21,321 bases of DNA from Glomus cerebriforme (Eukaryota > Glomeromycota > Glomeromycetes > Glomerales > Glomeraceae): positions 2,334 to 23,654 of the forward strand of contig QKYT01000119.1 of assembly GCA_003550305.1 (NCBI GenBank), written 5' to 3'. Below, piece by piece: positions 1 to 10,890 of the stretch (its first letter is position 1; each line of letters opens with the position of its first letter). A program made the position numbers and the translations under genes. Under the pieces are notes generated by a model. That model was given only the letters and a program-made list of their open reading frames with translations, was not told where the DNA came from and searched no databases.

Positions 1-3000
1 TATTCGTGAGGTAATTATAACATAAATACATAATACATATTTCATGACATATACATTCCTAATTTATTATTTATTTATTAAGATTAAACTTCATCGTGAA
101 GCCGATTTTCATGATAATGTTATCAGGCTTTATGGTGTCACTTCCAATTTGGGTATGATATGTTTTAATAATATTATTTTATAAAAAAAAAAAAATTAAA
201 TTAATTCTGATGTTTTTTCTTTTAAAGAAAACCAAAAGAAAAAATATTGTTTGGTATTGGAATATGCCGATAGTGGTAGTCTCCGAAACTATTTGAAAGA
301 CCATTTTAAAAATCTCACTTGGAATGACAAACTTAACCTTGCATTTCAACTGGCTTATGCTGTATTATGTTTGCACAATGAAGGAATCGTTCATTGTGAT
401 TTGGTAATTTATATATTATATTATGAATATTTTGGATATTTACATCAATTTAATTTAATTGTTTTACATCTTGTACTTAATAATGAATAGCACTCAAATA
501 ATATATTAGTTCATCAAGATACTATCAAATTGGCTGATTTTGGACTATCAAAAAAGATCGATGAAACACCCAACTCTCGAATGGTCACTTATGTTGATCC
601 ACAAATATTTAATCGAAAAAGTAATGGAAACAACCAATTACAAATATATTCATTAAATAAAAAAAGTGATGTTTACAGTATTGGTATTCTCCTATGGGAA
701 ATATCTAGTGGCCGACCACCTTTTTGTAATGAACCACATGATGCCGGGTTAACCCTGGAAATTTTACAAGGTCTTAGAGAAACACCTATCCCCAATACAG
801 CCGAAGATTATGTAAAGATTTATACTGGTAAATATAATTTTAACTTATGATGTATGAATAATATTTGGTTTAATTAAAAGTTTTTTTTTTTTTTTTTTTT
901 TTGTAGATTGTTGGAATAGCGAACCAGATGATCGTCCGACTATCAATCAGGTAGTTGACGAATTAAAGGTTGTCATGTTAAAAGAAAATATCATTATAAA
1001 AGATTTTCACTTATACAATAACAATATCCAATTATCATGTAACCAACATATTTCAAATATTGTTGAAAATCCTGAAGATGTTAATAATTCATTGGACGGG
1101 GATTTATCTCAACTTATTCAAAATTTTAATATGATGAATACAAAAGTAATAGAAACTCCGAAAAACAAATTTGTGGATGAAATACTTGTTGAAAATTTAA
1201 GTGATTGGGCAATAAAAATGTCAACCTTGATTGGAGTTAATCCAGCAACTCAATCACGTAATAAATTCACCCAGGAAGATCTATTTATTGGATTTGATAA
1301 AGATGAAACTTTACAGAGTTTAATCATTGATATCACAAAGAATAATCCTGAAGCTGAAGACGATGAAATTTTAGACAAATGCAAGGAATGTTTAATTGCG
1401 ACAGCATCTTCTGATGGAATTGTAAGGGCAGAACGGTCAGCGTTAGAAAGGGAAGAAGTTGATCGATGGAAGCATGTTTATTTTCAACAACAACATCACG
1501 ACAGACTTTATGATTATTTTGCTAATCAAGAAAATTTGTTGGATGATCCAAATGGACATTTAGTGATTATAAACACATTCTCTAATATCAATACGGATGT
1601 TAACTATTGTTTACAAGAACTAGTAAATTGTCAAGTAGATAAATTGTCGATTTTCAAGACTGAAACTCAGCTTTCAAATCGGGTAAGCCAAAGCAATGAT
1701 TAAAAAGTTAAACATATGATTTTTTAAGTTACTTACATACCAATCTATACTTCTAGGTAAAATATTTCTGGTCAGAATCAACTGATCAAATGCTAATTCT
1801 CCAATGTGATGTCACTACCGTTAATGCTAGATATATTAAGCTAGCTAAATTCATTATCGAACATTTCCGAAATGAATTTATAGCAAAGAAAGAACAGAAA
1901 GTACCTATGAAACATGCGTGTATTATTCTTCATATTCATCGAGATCAAGAATACACTCTGGCATCTTTTAATTTCATGTGCGGTTGGAAACAAATGACTA
2001 TTGAAACATTATCAGGAAACGAAATTCCTACATCAGATCTATTAGATGGATCGTTACCTCGTATTATTAATTCTACCTATCCATTCGAAAAAAATTTATT
2101 GCAAGAACTGTTATGGTGTTTATCATCATGTATGTTTAATTTCATGTGCGGTTGGAAACAAATGAATATTGAAACATTATCGGGAAGCGAAATTTCTACA
2201 TCAGGTCTATTAGATGGATCGTTACCTCGTATTATTAATTCTGTCTATCCATTCGAAAAAATTTTATCGCAAGAACTGTTATGGTGTTTATCATGTATGA
2301 GATATCCATCGAATGACAAATCAATCAATCATATAGAGTAAGTATTTCTTCTAACGTATGAAGTTGAATATTTTTTAAAAAAGAAAAAATGTGATAAAGA
2401 AATATTACTTTTTTTTGCGTTTTTCTTTAGGACATTAAACGAAAGGATATTAGAGAATCCAACCTTTATTAAATATTTGAAAGAAAGAACTTTTAAGTGG
2501 ATTGAAAAAAATTCTGAAAGTGATTGGCAATATAAAATCGCATCAAATAAACAAAATTTATATCCATACCCTTCATTTTCTGTAGCATTGCAAGCTCATA
2601 TTAGAACATTGCTTAGGAAATCGATAGCTCAAATTTTATACGTTTTAGAAAGATTATCGGCAACAAAAACATTTTTCTATATTGAAGATCAAACAAAGTC
2701 GGAAAAAAATGAGAGATTACTTAAGTTTTGGGAACAAATTTATATGGATGAAGAGATTGTCAAAATTGAAGATTTGCCGGAACCAAAACCTGATGGATAT
2801 AATATGCCGACAGGATGTTTACTTGATCTTGAATTTCCTTTTTCACTTTATTTTATGAAACAAATTGATAATTTTAAAAGACATTACGAAGAAGAAATTG
2901 CAATGTTACAAAACGATGATGATTATATTGATTTCACAATTAATGAACTTTATGATTACGTGATTGAGGAGCATTTGGAACATTTCAAAAATGGTCTCCT

Positions 3001-6000
3001 TACGTCAATTCCACAATTGAGAGATTCTCCTCTTGAATGGGCTTCTGAACTATATTTCAACGACTTTGTTACCGTAATTGCGGCAAAAGATAGTGTTAAT
3101 AAAAAATTGTTAGCATTAATCTTAAAGTTACTCATTGGTACCGATAAAGTTCTCCAGCCATTTTTCCTTCACGCTTATTGGTGGAAAAATGCTAACGAAG
3201 TATTAGCTCAGTTAAAACTAGCTCAAATGTTTCCAGCCATAATTAAAAATATCGAAATTCAAGAAAATGACATTGTTAGAGGAAGTCCAGAAAAATATCT
3301 CGTTAAGGAAGTGACAGAAATATTGCTTCAGCAGATTTGTGGGAATTTTGAAGGCACCGCAAATATTCATCTGATCGATAAATGGCAACATGACGTCACA
3401 AAAGTATTATCACTTAGTAATAAGATAACGCGAGCAAAGAATTTGCCGGATCTCCAATTGTTACGTATCGTAAATGATTTAGTTGCGGCGAAGGCAATTC
3501 CTTTAGATAATATTAGAGAAATTATTCAACTTGGATTGAGTTCAGACAAACAAGAAGTTCTCTCTGAGAAATTTGTCAGCACTGTACTTGATAAACTAGA
3601 TAAATTAGAACAAAATGAGAAGAATTTAATTCCAAGAAGATCATTTATCATGAGATGTCTCGCCTTGATTCCGATTAAATCAGATGTCCGATTAAGGCTT
3701 TATGAAAAATTATTCTCGAAAGAACCTTTTCCATTAATGGGTGCTATCATTGAAAGGATTTTTCTCAAAGAAGGCATAGAAAATGAAGATATATTCTTTA
3801 CAATGATTACAGATCCCGAAAAAGCTTTAAGACAATCTGCTCGGTTGAATACTATTAATAATTGTTTAAAAGATTTAGACACAAACATGGCTACTTTATG
3901 TTGTGATGTCATTGAACAAACGTTCTTTATAGATGAAGAATTGGAAAATTTAGCGCCTTTTTTTGAACAAGCTGTTGAAGCTTTATATAGAAAAGGAAGG
4001 CCAATATTACAAAAATTATCTTCTATTGCTTTTCTTAAAGAATTTGTTCGTCGATTCTGGGATAACTTTTTTCAAGAAGATAAAATGGAAGGAGACGATG
4101 ATAATGACGATACTAGTGGTGAATTAATTGATAAAATTGACAATATTATGACTTTCACTCATCCTTTGATTCATTCTTTCAGAATTTATTTTTTAAGTGA
4201 GTTAAGTCGAAGGGATTTTTCAACCGATGATATTAGACGATTTTGTGAAGCTCAGAAAAGAAATTTACCGTGGTTCAGAACTTTTAATTGGGAAGATATT
4301 AAAGAAAATCGGTTATCTTTTAATCCATATTGTATCTTACCTGAATATAATGAATTGGAAATCAGCTTTATGACTTTCTACAATATAGGCAATATGGAGC
4401 CTTTTCAAACTTTTATGCAAAACATAAATCAAAAATTGACTTTAACAGCAAAGTTATCTTTAATGGGACTCCTTTTTATACGCCTTCATGTTTTAAGAGC
4501 TTCAAAAGTATGGGGACATCCAGAAATGCAATCGGCCGATTTCTTGACCAGGGAACTTGCTGGAATAAATCTTCCAGATAAATTTAAGATGATTGCAATA
4601 AATATTTTGTCAAATAAACAGCCTTTACTTCAAATTAATAATCCAGAGATTAATAATACAGATTTGTTCTTAAAATCTGTTATTTCACATATTATCGCAC
4701 TTCATGTATCAGTTGAAACCAATTCATCTCAACTAGCAATGTATTTACACAAATTACAAGATTGTCAAGACTTGTTTATTTTAACATGTATTTCTGACGT
4801 AGAATCTGTAGCGTTAAATATAATTAAAGAACAGATTACAAGATATGTCTGCCAATGTGGATTTGAATATTTTTTCAAAAATTGGGATAATGTTACCCAT
4901 ATTAATAAATGTCTGCAATGTGAAAATATAATTAGTGGAGCAACTACTTATGGCCAACCAGCAGAAGAAATCACTAGATTTAATACTAAGGTAGCTAAAC
5001 AACAGGTATCAGTAACAAATGATCAAGTAGGATACATTGGAGAACCAGTCAATCAAAATTTATATCATTATGTTGGAACTCTTCCACCTCCATCATATCG
5101 TATTTTACATTTAATTGTTCATGCTCTTATTGGGGCTTCTGCATCTCAATCTGCCCTTGCTTTCCTTCGAAAAAACAATCAAATCGCTACAGACTCTGAA
5201 AAATATTGTATGGAACATATTCGAAATGATTGGGAAATTCTAAAGAACCTTCTAAATTGTTCAAATCAGGTATATTATGAAATTGTTTAATTCAATCTTA
5301 TTAAAAAAAAAATAAAATGTTAACCAATAAAACTTTTTTTATTTTTATTAGAATTTGGCACTAATGTTTCATTCATTAATTTCTTTAATGGCTGAGAAAC
5401 CTCCATTGCCGAATCAACAAATAAGAACATCTATAGAGCGTGAGAATTGGGAAACAGAATTTAATATAAATTATATTTTGCCGCAGATTAAAAATATAAC
5501 CGAAACAGCAGCTATTTATCGTATGAAATTAAGTAAAGCTTCAACCAAAAGCGAAAAGAATAATGCAATTGATGAAATCAATCAGACTTTAGTTATGGAT
5601 AAACAACATCAAAATGAGAACTTACCAGGTTTATGGAGAATGATAGGAATAGCAATAATTAATTTTGATAGTTTCCATGCTCATTATAAGAGTAATTTGA
5701 CATATACAAGCACTTATCCATTCCTCTCAGTATTTTTCAAATATTCTGGACAATTAGAATTACTCAGACACCTTTTTCCCATTATAAAATTTGTTCAAAT
5801 TTTAAATTCCGAACTTGGATTTCAGTTAACAAGACAAACAGCAAGAGACATGACTTTCAAACAATTTATAGAAAAAGAATCCAATGATGACGTGAATGAA
5901 GAAAATTTCAATAGTTTGAAAACCGCATTTGATGACTTTTGCCTCGGTTGGAATACAGTAATGCCATTAATAAATCGATATAAATGTCATGAACTTCCTA

Positions 6001-7205
6001 ATTACAAACCAGTCATGGGTTATAATCTTCCAGTTGTATTTGGTTTGATGGAACCAAAAAATTCAGGAATTTTCTTATGCGCAATTGTATACTATTTAGT
6101 TAACCTACAAAATACATTCTTACAAGAAGTCATAGCAATCCAACCTGGAACTTGTAGATCACTTAAGTTTTTAGATGTACCAGCATTTGATATCGAATTG
6201 TCAATTTCAAAAACAAAATCAAAAATACCAAATGGATACTATCTTCAATCTATGAATCTTGATCATGTTCGTTCTGTAAATATCATAGATTTTGATTTTG
6301 ATGAGGAAATTCTTTCAGCATACAATCAAAGAAATTTAGCAATTGCACAAGGAGAAGATATTGTTTATGATTTGGTAAAAATTGAAGCAGAATTGGCATA
6401 TATCTTAGTTTTTGGGAAAGTTTATATAGAAACTTTACCAGGTTCCCAATTATATCTAGAACCTTTCCCATATTACATGGAATTATTTCAGGGATATACG
6501 AGCATTCTCGGCGACATTAAGAATTTAATAACTCAAGAGCCAATTCCAACTGAAAAAATGAATTTATTAATAGGTGTTCCTAATAACTCCAGTTCATTTA
6601 TGTATCCACAACGTGTTTCGGAATCAATTTTAGATAACGCGTCAGAAATTTTATCATCATTGGAAATTCTTTTATGTTTCATCAAACGCACATCAGTTGG
6701 AGATGGAGATAAATCTATTAAGGGTTATGTTTCACAATGGATAAAATTATCATCATTGAATGAACATGGAGGATTATCTAAAATTTTAAATATTGATTTA
6801 CGGCTTAAACACTTGGTGTCTTTATATGAACTCGTTGAAGAACAAGTTGCCAATGTTAAAATTAAATATATTCATGAAAAATATAAGGCTCCACTTACAG
6901 CGGATATGGAGACTGCAATACTTCAATCCGTAGATTTTGAACAGCAAACTACAACGAAAAAAATTATACCAGCAGAAGCATTCGTTTTAGCCTTAAAACG
7001 ATTCATGTTGCGATTTTTAACATTAGAAAATCAAAAAGAAATGGAACCATTATATGTTTATTTACAGGATAGCTCATTAAATTTCTGGCCTTCAACAATT
7101 CCAGAAGATCTTATTGATGAATTATTCCCGGAAAATTTATTTGTAGCTAATACGTATGATGCTTATAAATTTACAATAAATAAATTGAAAAAATTTAGCA
7201 AATAA
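1..7205 (+). CDS. Kinase-RNF213 chimera: TKL-like kinase domain fused to the E3-shell, RZ-finger and C-terminal region of an RNF213/mysterin-type ubiquitin ligase (5' end outside window)
   Basis: Proposed exons are <1-10, 83-152, 228-403, 491-827, 907-1682, 1757-2337, 2431-5269 and 5352-7205. All junctions are GT-AG with consistent phase, giving about 2,213 residues in the window. The kinase part (to about residue 215) shows LVLEYADSGSL, the catalytic loop HCDLHSNN, ADFGLS, YVDP in the APE position, SDVYSIGILLWE and a final DDRPT. The first exon, with the glycine loop and VAIK-type lysine, lies upstream. Within exon 5 the frame passes into RNF213-like sequence (DEDLFIGFDKDET-like region, then VRAERSALEREEVDRW). 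Exons 6-7 resemble the RNF213 E3 shell, 4850-4921 a degenerate RZ finger, and exon 8 the RNF213 C-terminal domain. RNF213 is a giant cytosolic AAA+ E3 ligase that ubiquitylates lipids and bacterial LPS. No RING and no Walker motif is visible. The fusion is seen in sequence; the RNF213 assignment is from family knowledge, and function is unknown. Confidence 0.8.
1967..2299 (+). repeat. Tandem duplication of 56 codons inside exon 6 of the kinase-RNF213 gene
   Basis: A 168-bp unit (1967-2134) is followed directly by a 165-bp second copy (2135-2299). Each begins FNFMCGWKQM and ends in WCLS(S)CM. By eye the copies differ at about nine bases plus one TCA codon, roughly 94-95% identity. The copy keeps the reading frame, so the E3-shell segment is present twice in the predicted protein. 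Confidence 0.95.
4850..4930 (+). other. Degenerate RZ-type zinc finger within the kinase-RNF213 gene
   Basis: Cysteines at 4850-4852, 4910-4912 and 4919-4921, followed by an ISG motif, match the Cys, CxxC and IGG positions of the RNF213 RZ finger. The conserved His of the GH motif is Phe here (4862-4864), and the Cys of the downstream CG motif is Trp (4883-4885). An extra Cys is present at 4856-4858. This can be read as a C-x-C...C-x2-C site that might still bind zinc. From memory, the two lost positions correspond to human H4509 and C4516, which are needed for ligase activity; that numbering should be checked. Confidence 0.7.
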
Positions 7206-7609
7206 ATATTTCAGATTTATTTCTTGATATATTAAATTTTAGTTTATTTTTCACTTAGTAAATAATGAAAAACAAGCATTATTAACAAATAATATAACCA
7301 ATTCAAATGGGACTTATAGCTAGCAGAGATACACCATCAAAAAAAGTCTAGATAGGATTGATCTAATAAATATAATATTATAGAACTCTTTATACTTATT
7401 TTCATCAAATAAATAAAATTATTATAAATTGTCTATTTTAAATATTCCTAATTGTATGGTAATACTGATATATTAAAATAAAAGGTATATTCTGAAAAAT
7501 TTGAAAGTTATGAGAGAACATGTAAAATGATATTATCACTAATTATCAAAGAAAACAGGTTTATTATAATTTATATTTCACTCACTGAATTACAATTGTA
7601 TTTTCTATG

Positions 7610-7888
7610 AAATTTTGAGCGCAGAGTCAATGTTAGTGTAAGGAGGAGTTGTAGAAACAGGTGGAAGTGCGTGATTTGATTTTTTGTAAAAGTTTGATCC
7701 ATACTATTTGTGTTTGACTCCATGGACAATAATTACATTTACAACCTTAGTGGCCTTCTTTTCTTTCGAGTAGATATAAAAAAGTTCCAAACTTCTTTTG
7801 GTTTTTGTTCTGACTTATTAGCAGTTGTTTTATTTAGTTTTTGTATATGATTAGTTAGTGGCATTTCATTTGTTGATGTTTCACTCAT
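7610..7888 (-). pseudogene. Decayed BED zinc-finger / hAT-transposase-like N-terminus
   Basis: On the minus strand an ATG at 7888 opens a 49-codon frame beginning MSETSTNEMPLTNH, which passes through KPKEVWNFFI and stops at 7739. In another frame, directly across that stop, the sequence reads GCKCNYCPW. A short hydrophobic/aromatic VW-FF motif followed by C-x2-C is how BED-type fingers begin, and these commonly sit at the N-terminus of hAT transposases and domesticated derivatives. The frame break and the lack of the paired histidines or any downstream transposase indicate a remnant. The BED assignment rests on pattern recognition only. Confidence 0.4.
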
Positions 7889-8206
7889 TATTTTTTCTTT
7901 CAAGTAAATTCATTTTATTAAAACAAGGAAAAAACTAATCAATATGTCTTATGTCATTACATCAAAAAAATCTAAGTATATCAGATATCTGACTTATAAA
8001 AAATTATACCACCTACTAGTTTACTACGGTACACTACTTCATTTTCAGTTGCCCATTCTAAAAAAAACACCTTACTCAAACTTTTTAGTTATATAGATTT
8101 AGTATACAAATTTTTTATAGAGTCATACATAAATTTATACTAAAAATACAAATCCAAACCTAATCTTATACAATAGTACGTACACCTTACTTCTATATAT
8201 ACTGTA

Positions 8207-8346
8207 TGTTATGCGTCAGATGTCAATTTGCGTCAGACATCGATTACGGGCCCATTTGGGCTGATCTTTATAATGCCCTAAGAATGTTTGGCCAGCATTA
8301 GTCATCTTCGCGCGTGTTGACGGAAATCGACACCTGACGCACAACA
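8207..8346. mobile_element. MITE-like element with near-perfect 30-bp terminal inverted repeats
   Basis: Arms at 8205-8234 and 8319-8348 are inverted copies matching at 26 of 30 positions, with core tgcgtcagRtgtcRattt. A TA dinucleotide at each edge (8205-8206 and 8347-8348) could be a TA target-site duplication, as in Tc1/mariner-type insertion. The interior is clearly more G+C-rich than its flanks and holds small hairpins (gcccatttgggc; gatgtc/gacatc). There is no coding capacity, so it would be non-autonomous. Confidence 0.7.
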
Positions 8347-8511
8347 TATATATTTTGGGATTCTAATGCCCTATTACTTAAGTAATTATTTGTAAAAAGA
8401 ATTTAAAATAGTATAACCATAATTTCAACCTCTAAAATAAAAATCAAAATAAAGCATTAAAATTACTAATTTCAATAAATTTCAAGATCATTTAAAATAT
8501 ACCTTGAGCAT

Positions 8512-9988
8512 TTAATCATTTATATCAAGTTTAGTAAAATCAATTTTTATAGATTCTATAAGCAAAAGATTAATAAATATAGTATTTATTATTTTAAAAC
8601 AAAGAAGAACCATAATAAATCATTTTAAATACCTGAATATTCTTCCTTGTCATCTGAATTTTTTGGTTCAGGTAAATTATTAAAACTCAATAATCTACTT
8701 GTATAAATAGCTTGAGGATGTGTAGTATGTGTAGGTTTAGCACTAATTGATGTTTCTGTAGAGGATGATTGTTTTTCATTAAATTCGTCTGCTTCTTTAA
8801 TTTGTTTATAAATTTCATTACATTCTTCATCTGAACCTTGAAGATATCCCCATTGTTCAAATCTTTCACTTAAATAATTTGCAGTTGGTCTTTTTAATGG
8901 ATCTGCATCTACACATTCTTTAGCTATATCGTCTATAAATTGGGGGACTTTAATATTAAATTTTGGTCTAAGTCCTTGGCAGATTTTTATTGCTAGAAAC
9001 TCATCATGAGCTATATCATCATAAGGAGGTAATCCATTAAATACTTCATATATAATAATTCCAAAGCTATAAACATCACTTTCTTGCATAAATTTTTTTC
9101 CTCTTAAAACTTCAGGTGCTATATATGATAATACTCCATAAACATTTTTATCATTTGTTTCATTTGCTGGTTTACATAATCCTAAATCAGAAATTTTAGT
9201 ATATCTGCCCAAATAATTTAATATATTACCACTATGAAAATCCTGATGAGCTAATTTCTCTTTATGAATATCATTAAGACCACGTGCAATATCTCTTAGA
9301 ATGTAAATTTTACTCCTAGAGCTCAATATATCAAAATCTCTATTTAATGTTTGCCTTAAATCACCATCTTTTGCATACTCCATTACCATCATAAAGTTAC
9401 CTGTTTCAGAATCTTTACTAATTCCGTATAACTTAATTGTATTAAGTGATTTATTCATTTTCAAGTGTGAATTAACCTAATAAACATAATAATAAGTTAA
9501 GTTTCATTTAAATATTGATTAAAATTACACGTTAAAAATATTACCTCATTAATAAATTCTGGTGTTATATCTTTTGAATTATTTAAATATTTTAAAGCAA
9601 CAATATTATTAGAATCCCAGGTTGCTTTATATATTATTCCAAACCCTCCCTTTGCAACGTATTCAATATTTTCAAATCTATCATATTCAATCCATTCTAA
9701 TTTTTCATTTTTATTTTTTGCATTAAGCTGAGATTCTTGGATTATTTTATCAATATTAGAATTTCCGCTTGTCCAATTTGTTTTATTCTCACATGATCGA
9801 CACCAATGTTTATTAGTATTAGGTTGGTTGCATTTATTACATAAACCGTACTTTATATAACGGTTTTTTAAATTTTCATTAACTATTAATTTATCAATTA
9901 ACAATTTTTGTTTTTTAGTTAAATGACGATAACGATTGAAATCTTTTATTTGTTTAATTACATTTTCACTAAGAAATTCTTGCTCCAT
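8512..9988 (-). CDS. TKL-like protein kinase with N-terminal Cys4 zinc-ribbon-like motif
   Basis: Proposed exons on the minus strand are 9988-9545, 9476-8633 and 8555-8512, giving 443 residues. Residues 50-66 hold C50-x2-C53...C63-x2-C66, a small zinc-ribbon-like motif. The kinase domain follows: glycine loop GGFG (about 114-117), lysine in ALK at 133, EYAKDGDL hinge, catalytic loop HQDFHSGN (225-232), DLG at 245-247, IAPE (267-270) and SDVYSFG. HQD replaces HRD and DLG replaces DFG; the DLG form is familiar among kinases of these fungi. A Ser/Thr/Asn-rich tail follows. A last short exon is inferred because a GT donor at 8632-8631 joins in phase to an AG at 8557-8556 and yields the tail ESIKIDFTKLDIND. 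Without that splice the protein would end four codons later at 8625. It is intact and convergent with the chimera. Substrate unknown. Confidence 0.85.
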
Positions 9989-10070
9989 AATGTTACAAAT
10001 TTAGGTTATTTGAAAAATTTAAAGCGTCAAATATTTAAATATTAAAATGTGAACGACAAAAATATTTTCA

Positions 10071-10076
10071 TTTATA
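10071..10076 (-). promoter_or_regulatory. TATA-box candidate for the zinc-ribbon kinase
   Basis: On the minus strand TATAAA, preceded by a short G+C-rich patch (gccgc), lies about 83-88 bp upstream of the ATG at 9988. A bZIP/CRE-like half site (tgacgta on the minus strand, near 10180) sits about 100 bp further upstream. Position and composition support it, but no transcription data are available. Confidence 0.45.
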
Positions 10077-10890
10077 GCGGCGGAGAATTTTGTGTACAGC
10101 ATTCGGTGTAACTTTCAAAATGATTTACGTACAGCCGTTTTCACATGCTTTAGCATCTAGTACATCATCTGAAGACACTACGTCATCATGCTGATCATAA
10201 ATTTTTTGTCACAAAGATTTCTTTCTCGAAAAAATCTTTTTTAATTAAAAAAATTCTTATTACAATGTTAAATAAATATAATTAAACCAGAGAAATGAAA
10301 AAAGAAATGGATAACATGGAAATTATATAAGTATTTTTTTTAAAAAAGTTTCCTTATGGTCTTGCACCAAATATTTTACTTTTTATTCCTCCTTATAATT
10401 TATTTATTTATTTATTAAAGGAAAGAAATATCATTTTGTTTCTATTTCTTAAAATGAATAGTCATTCCTACAGCTTTCTCGGAATGATTCTTTAGGGATA
10501 TCTTTTGTTGAACTAGGATTTAATTTAAAATTTAAATTTGAAAATGACTTTTCGCATAGCCAAGACACGAAATTTTAGATTTTTTTGATTAATAATAACT
10601 AAATACTTATTTAAATATGATATTTTCAGAGATTTTACATTAAACAATGAAGTAGCAACAGAAACCCATAAAGTTCACAAGCTTAAATTCTAAATTATCA
10701 ACCGTTAAACACGTAAAAAAAAAGATCAGACCTATATCACGATTAGAACTGCCCCGAATACAAAAATAAAAAAGAAACTTTCATTTAATCTAATCACAAA
10801 AGTAAACTAAAAACAATAATGTTTCAATTAAAAGAAAATTCACTGGTCGAAGTAATGTGGTGTCCATCATGGATATTCTGGTGTCTAATG

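Larger units (their letters stand above)
7206..8511. other. Spacer between convergent genes
   Basis: This A+T-rich spacer lies between the ends of the kinase-RNF213 gene (plus) and the zinc-ribbon kinase (minus), so it should hold both 3' UTRs. It contains a decayed BED-finger-like remnant at 7610-7888 and a MITE-like element at 8207-8346. A weaker inverted pair (tttagtatacaaattt near 8097, aaatttatactaaa near 8130) lies between them. I see no other coding signal. Confidence 0.7.

Noticed and set aside
404..490. Read-through of kinase intron 3 as coding sequence
   Set aside because: The catalytic loop HxDLHSNN is restored only by splicing 403 to 491, and the paralogues show the same intron.
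1683..1703. Stop at 1701 as the end of a separate kinase gene
   Set aside because: A GTAAGC donor at 1683 joins in phase to an acceptor at 1755-1756, and the joined protein continues RNF213-like sequence smoothly. The stop is therefore intronic.
3700..3912. Minus-strand open frame inside the RNF213-like exon
   Set aside because: It lies antisense to a long, well-supported coding exon and has no recognisable motif. The same applies to frames at 4814-5002, 6283-6471 and 15672-15863.
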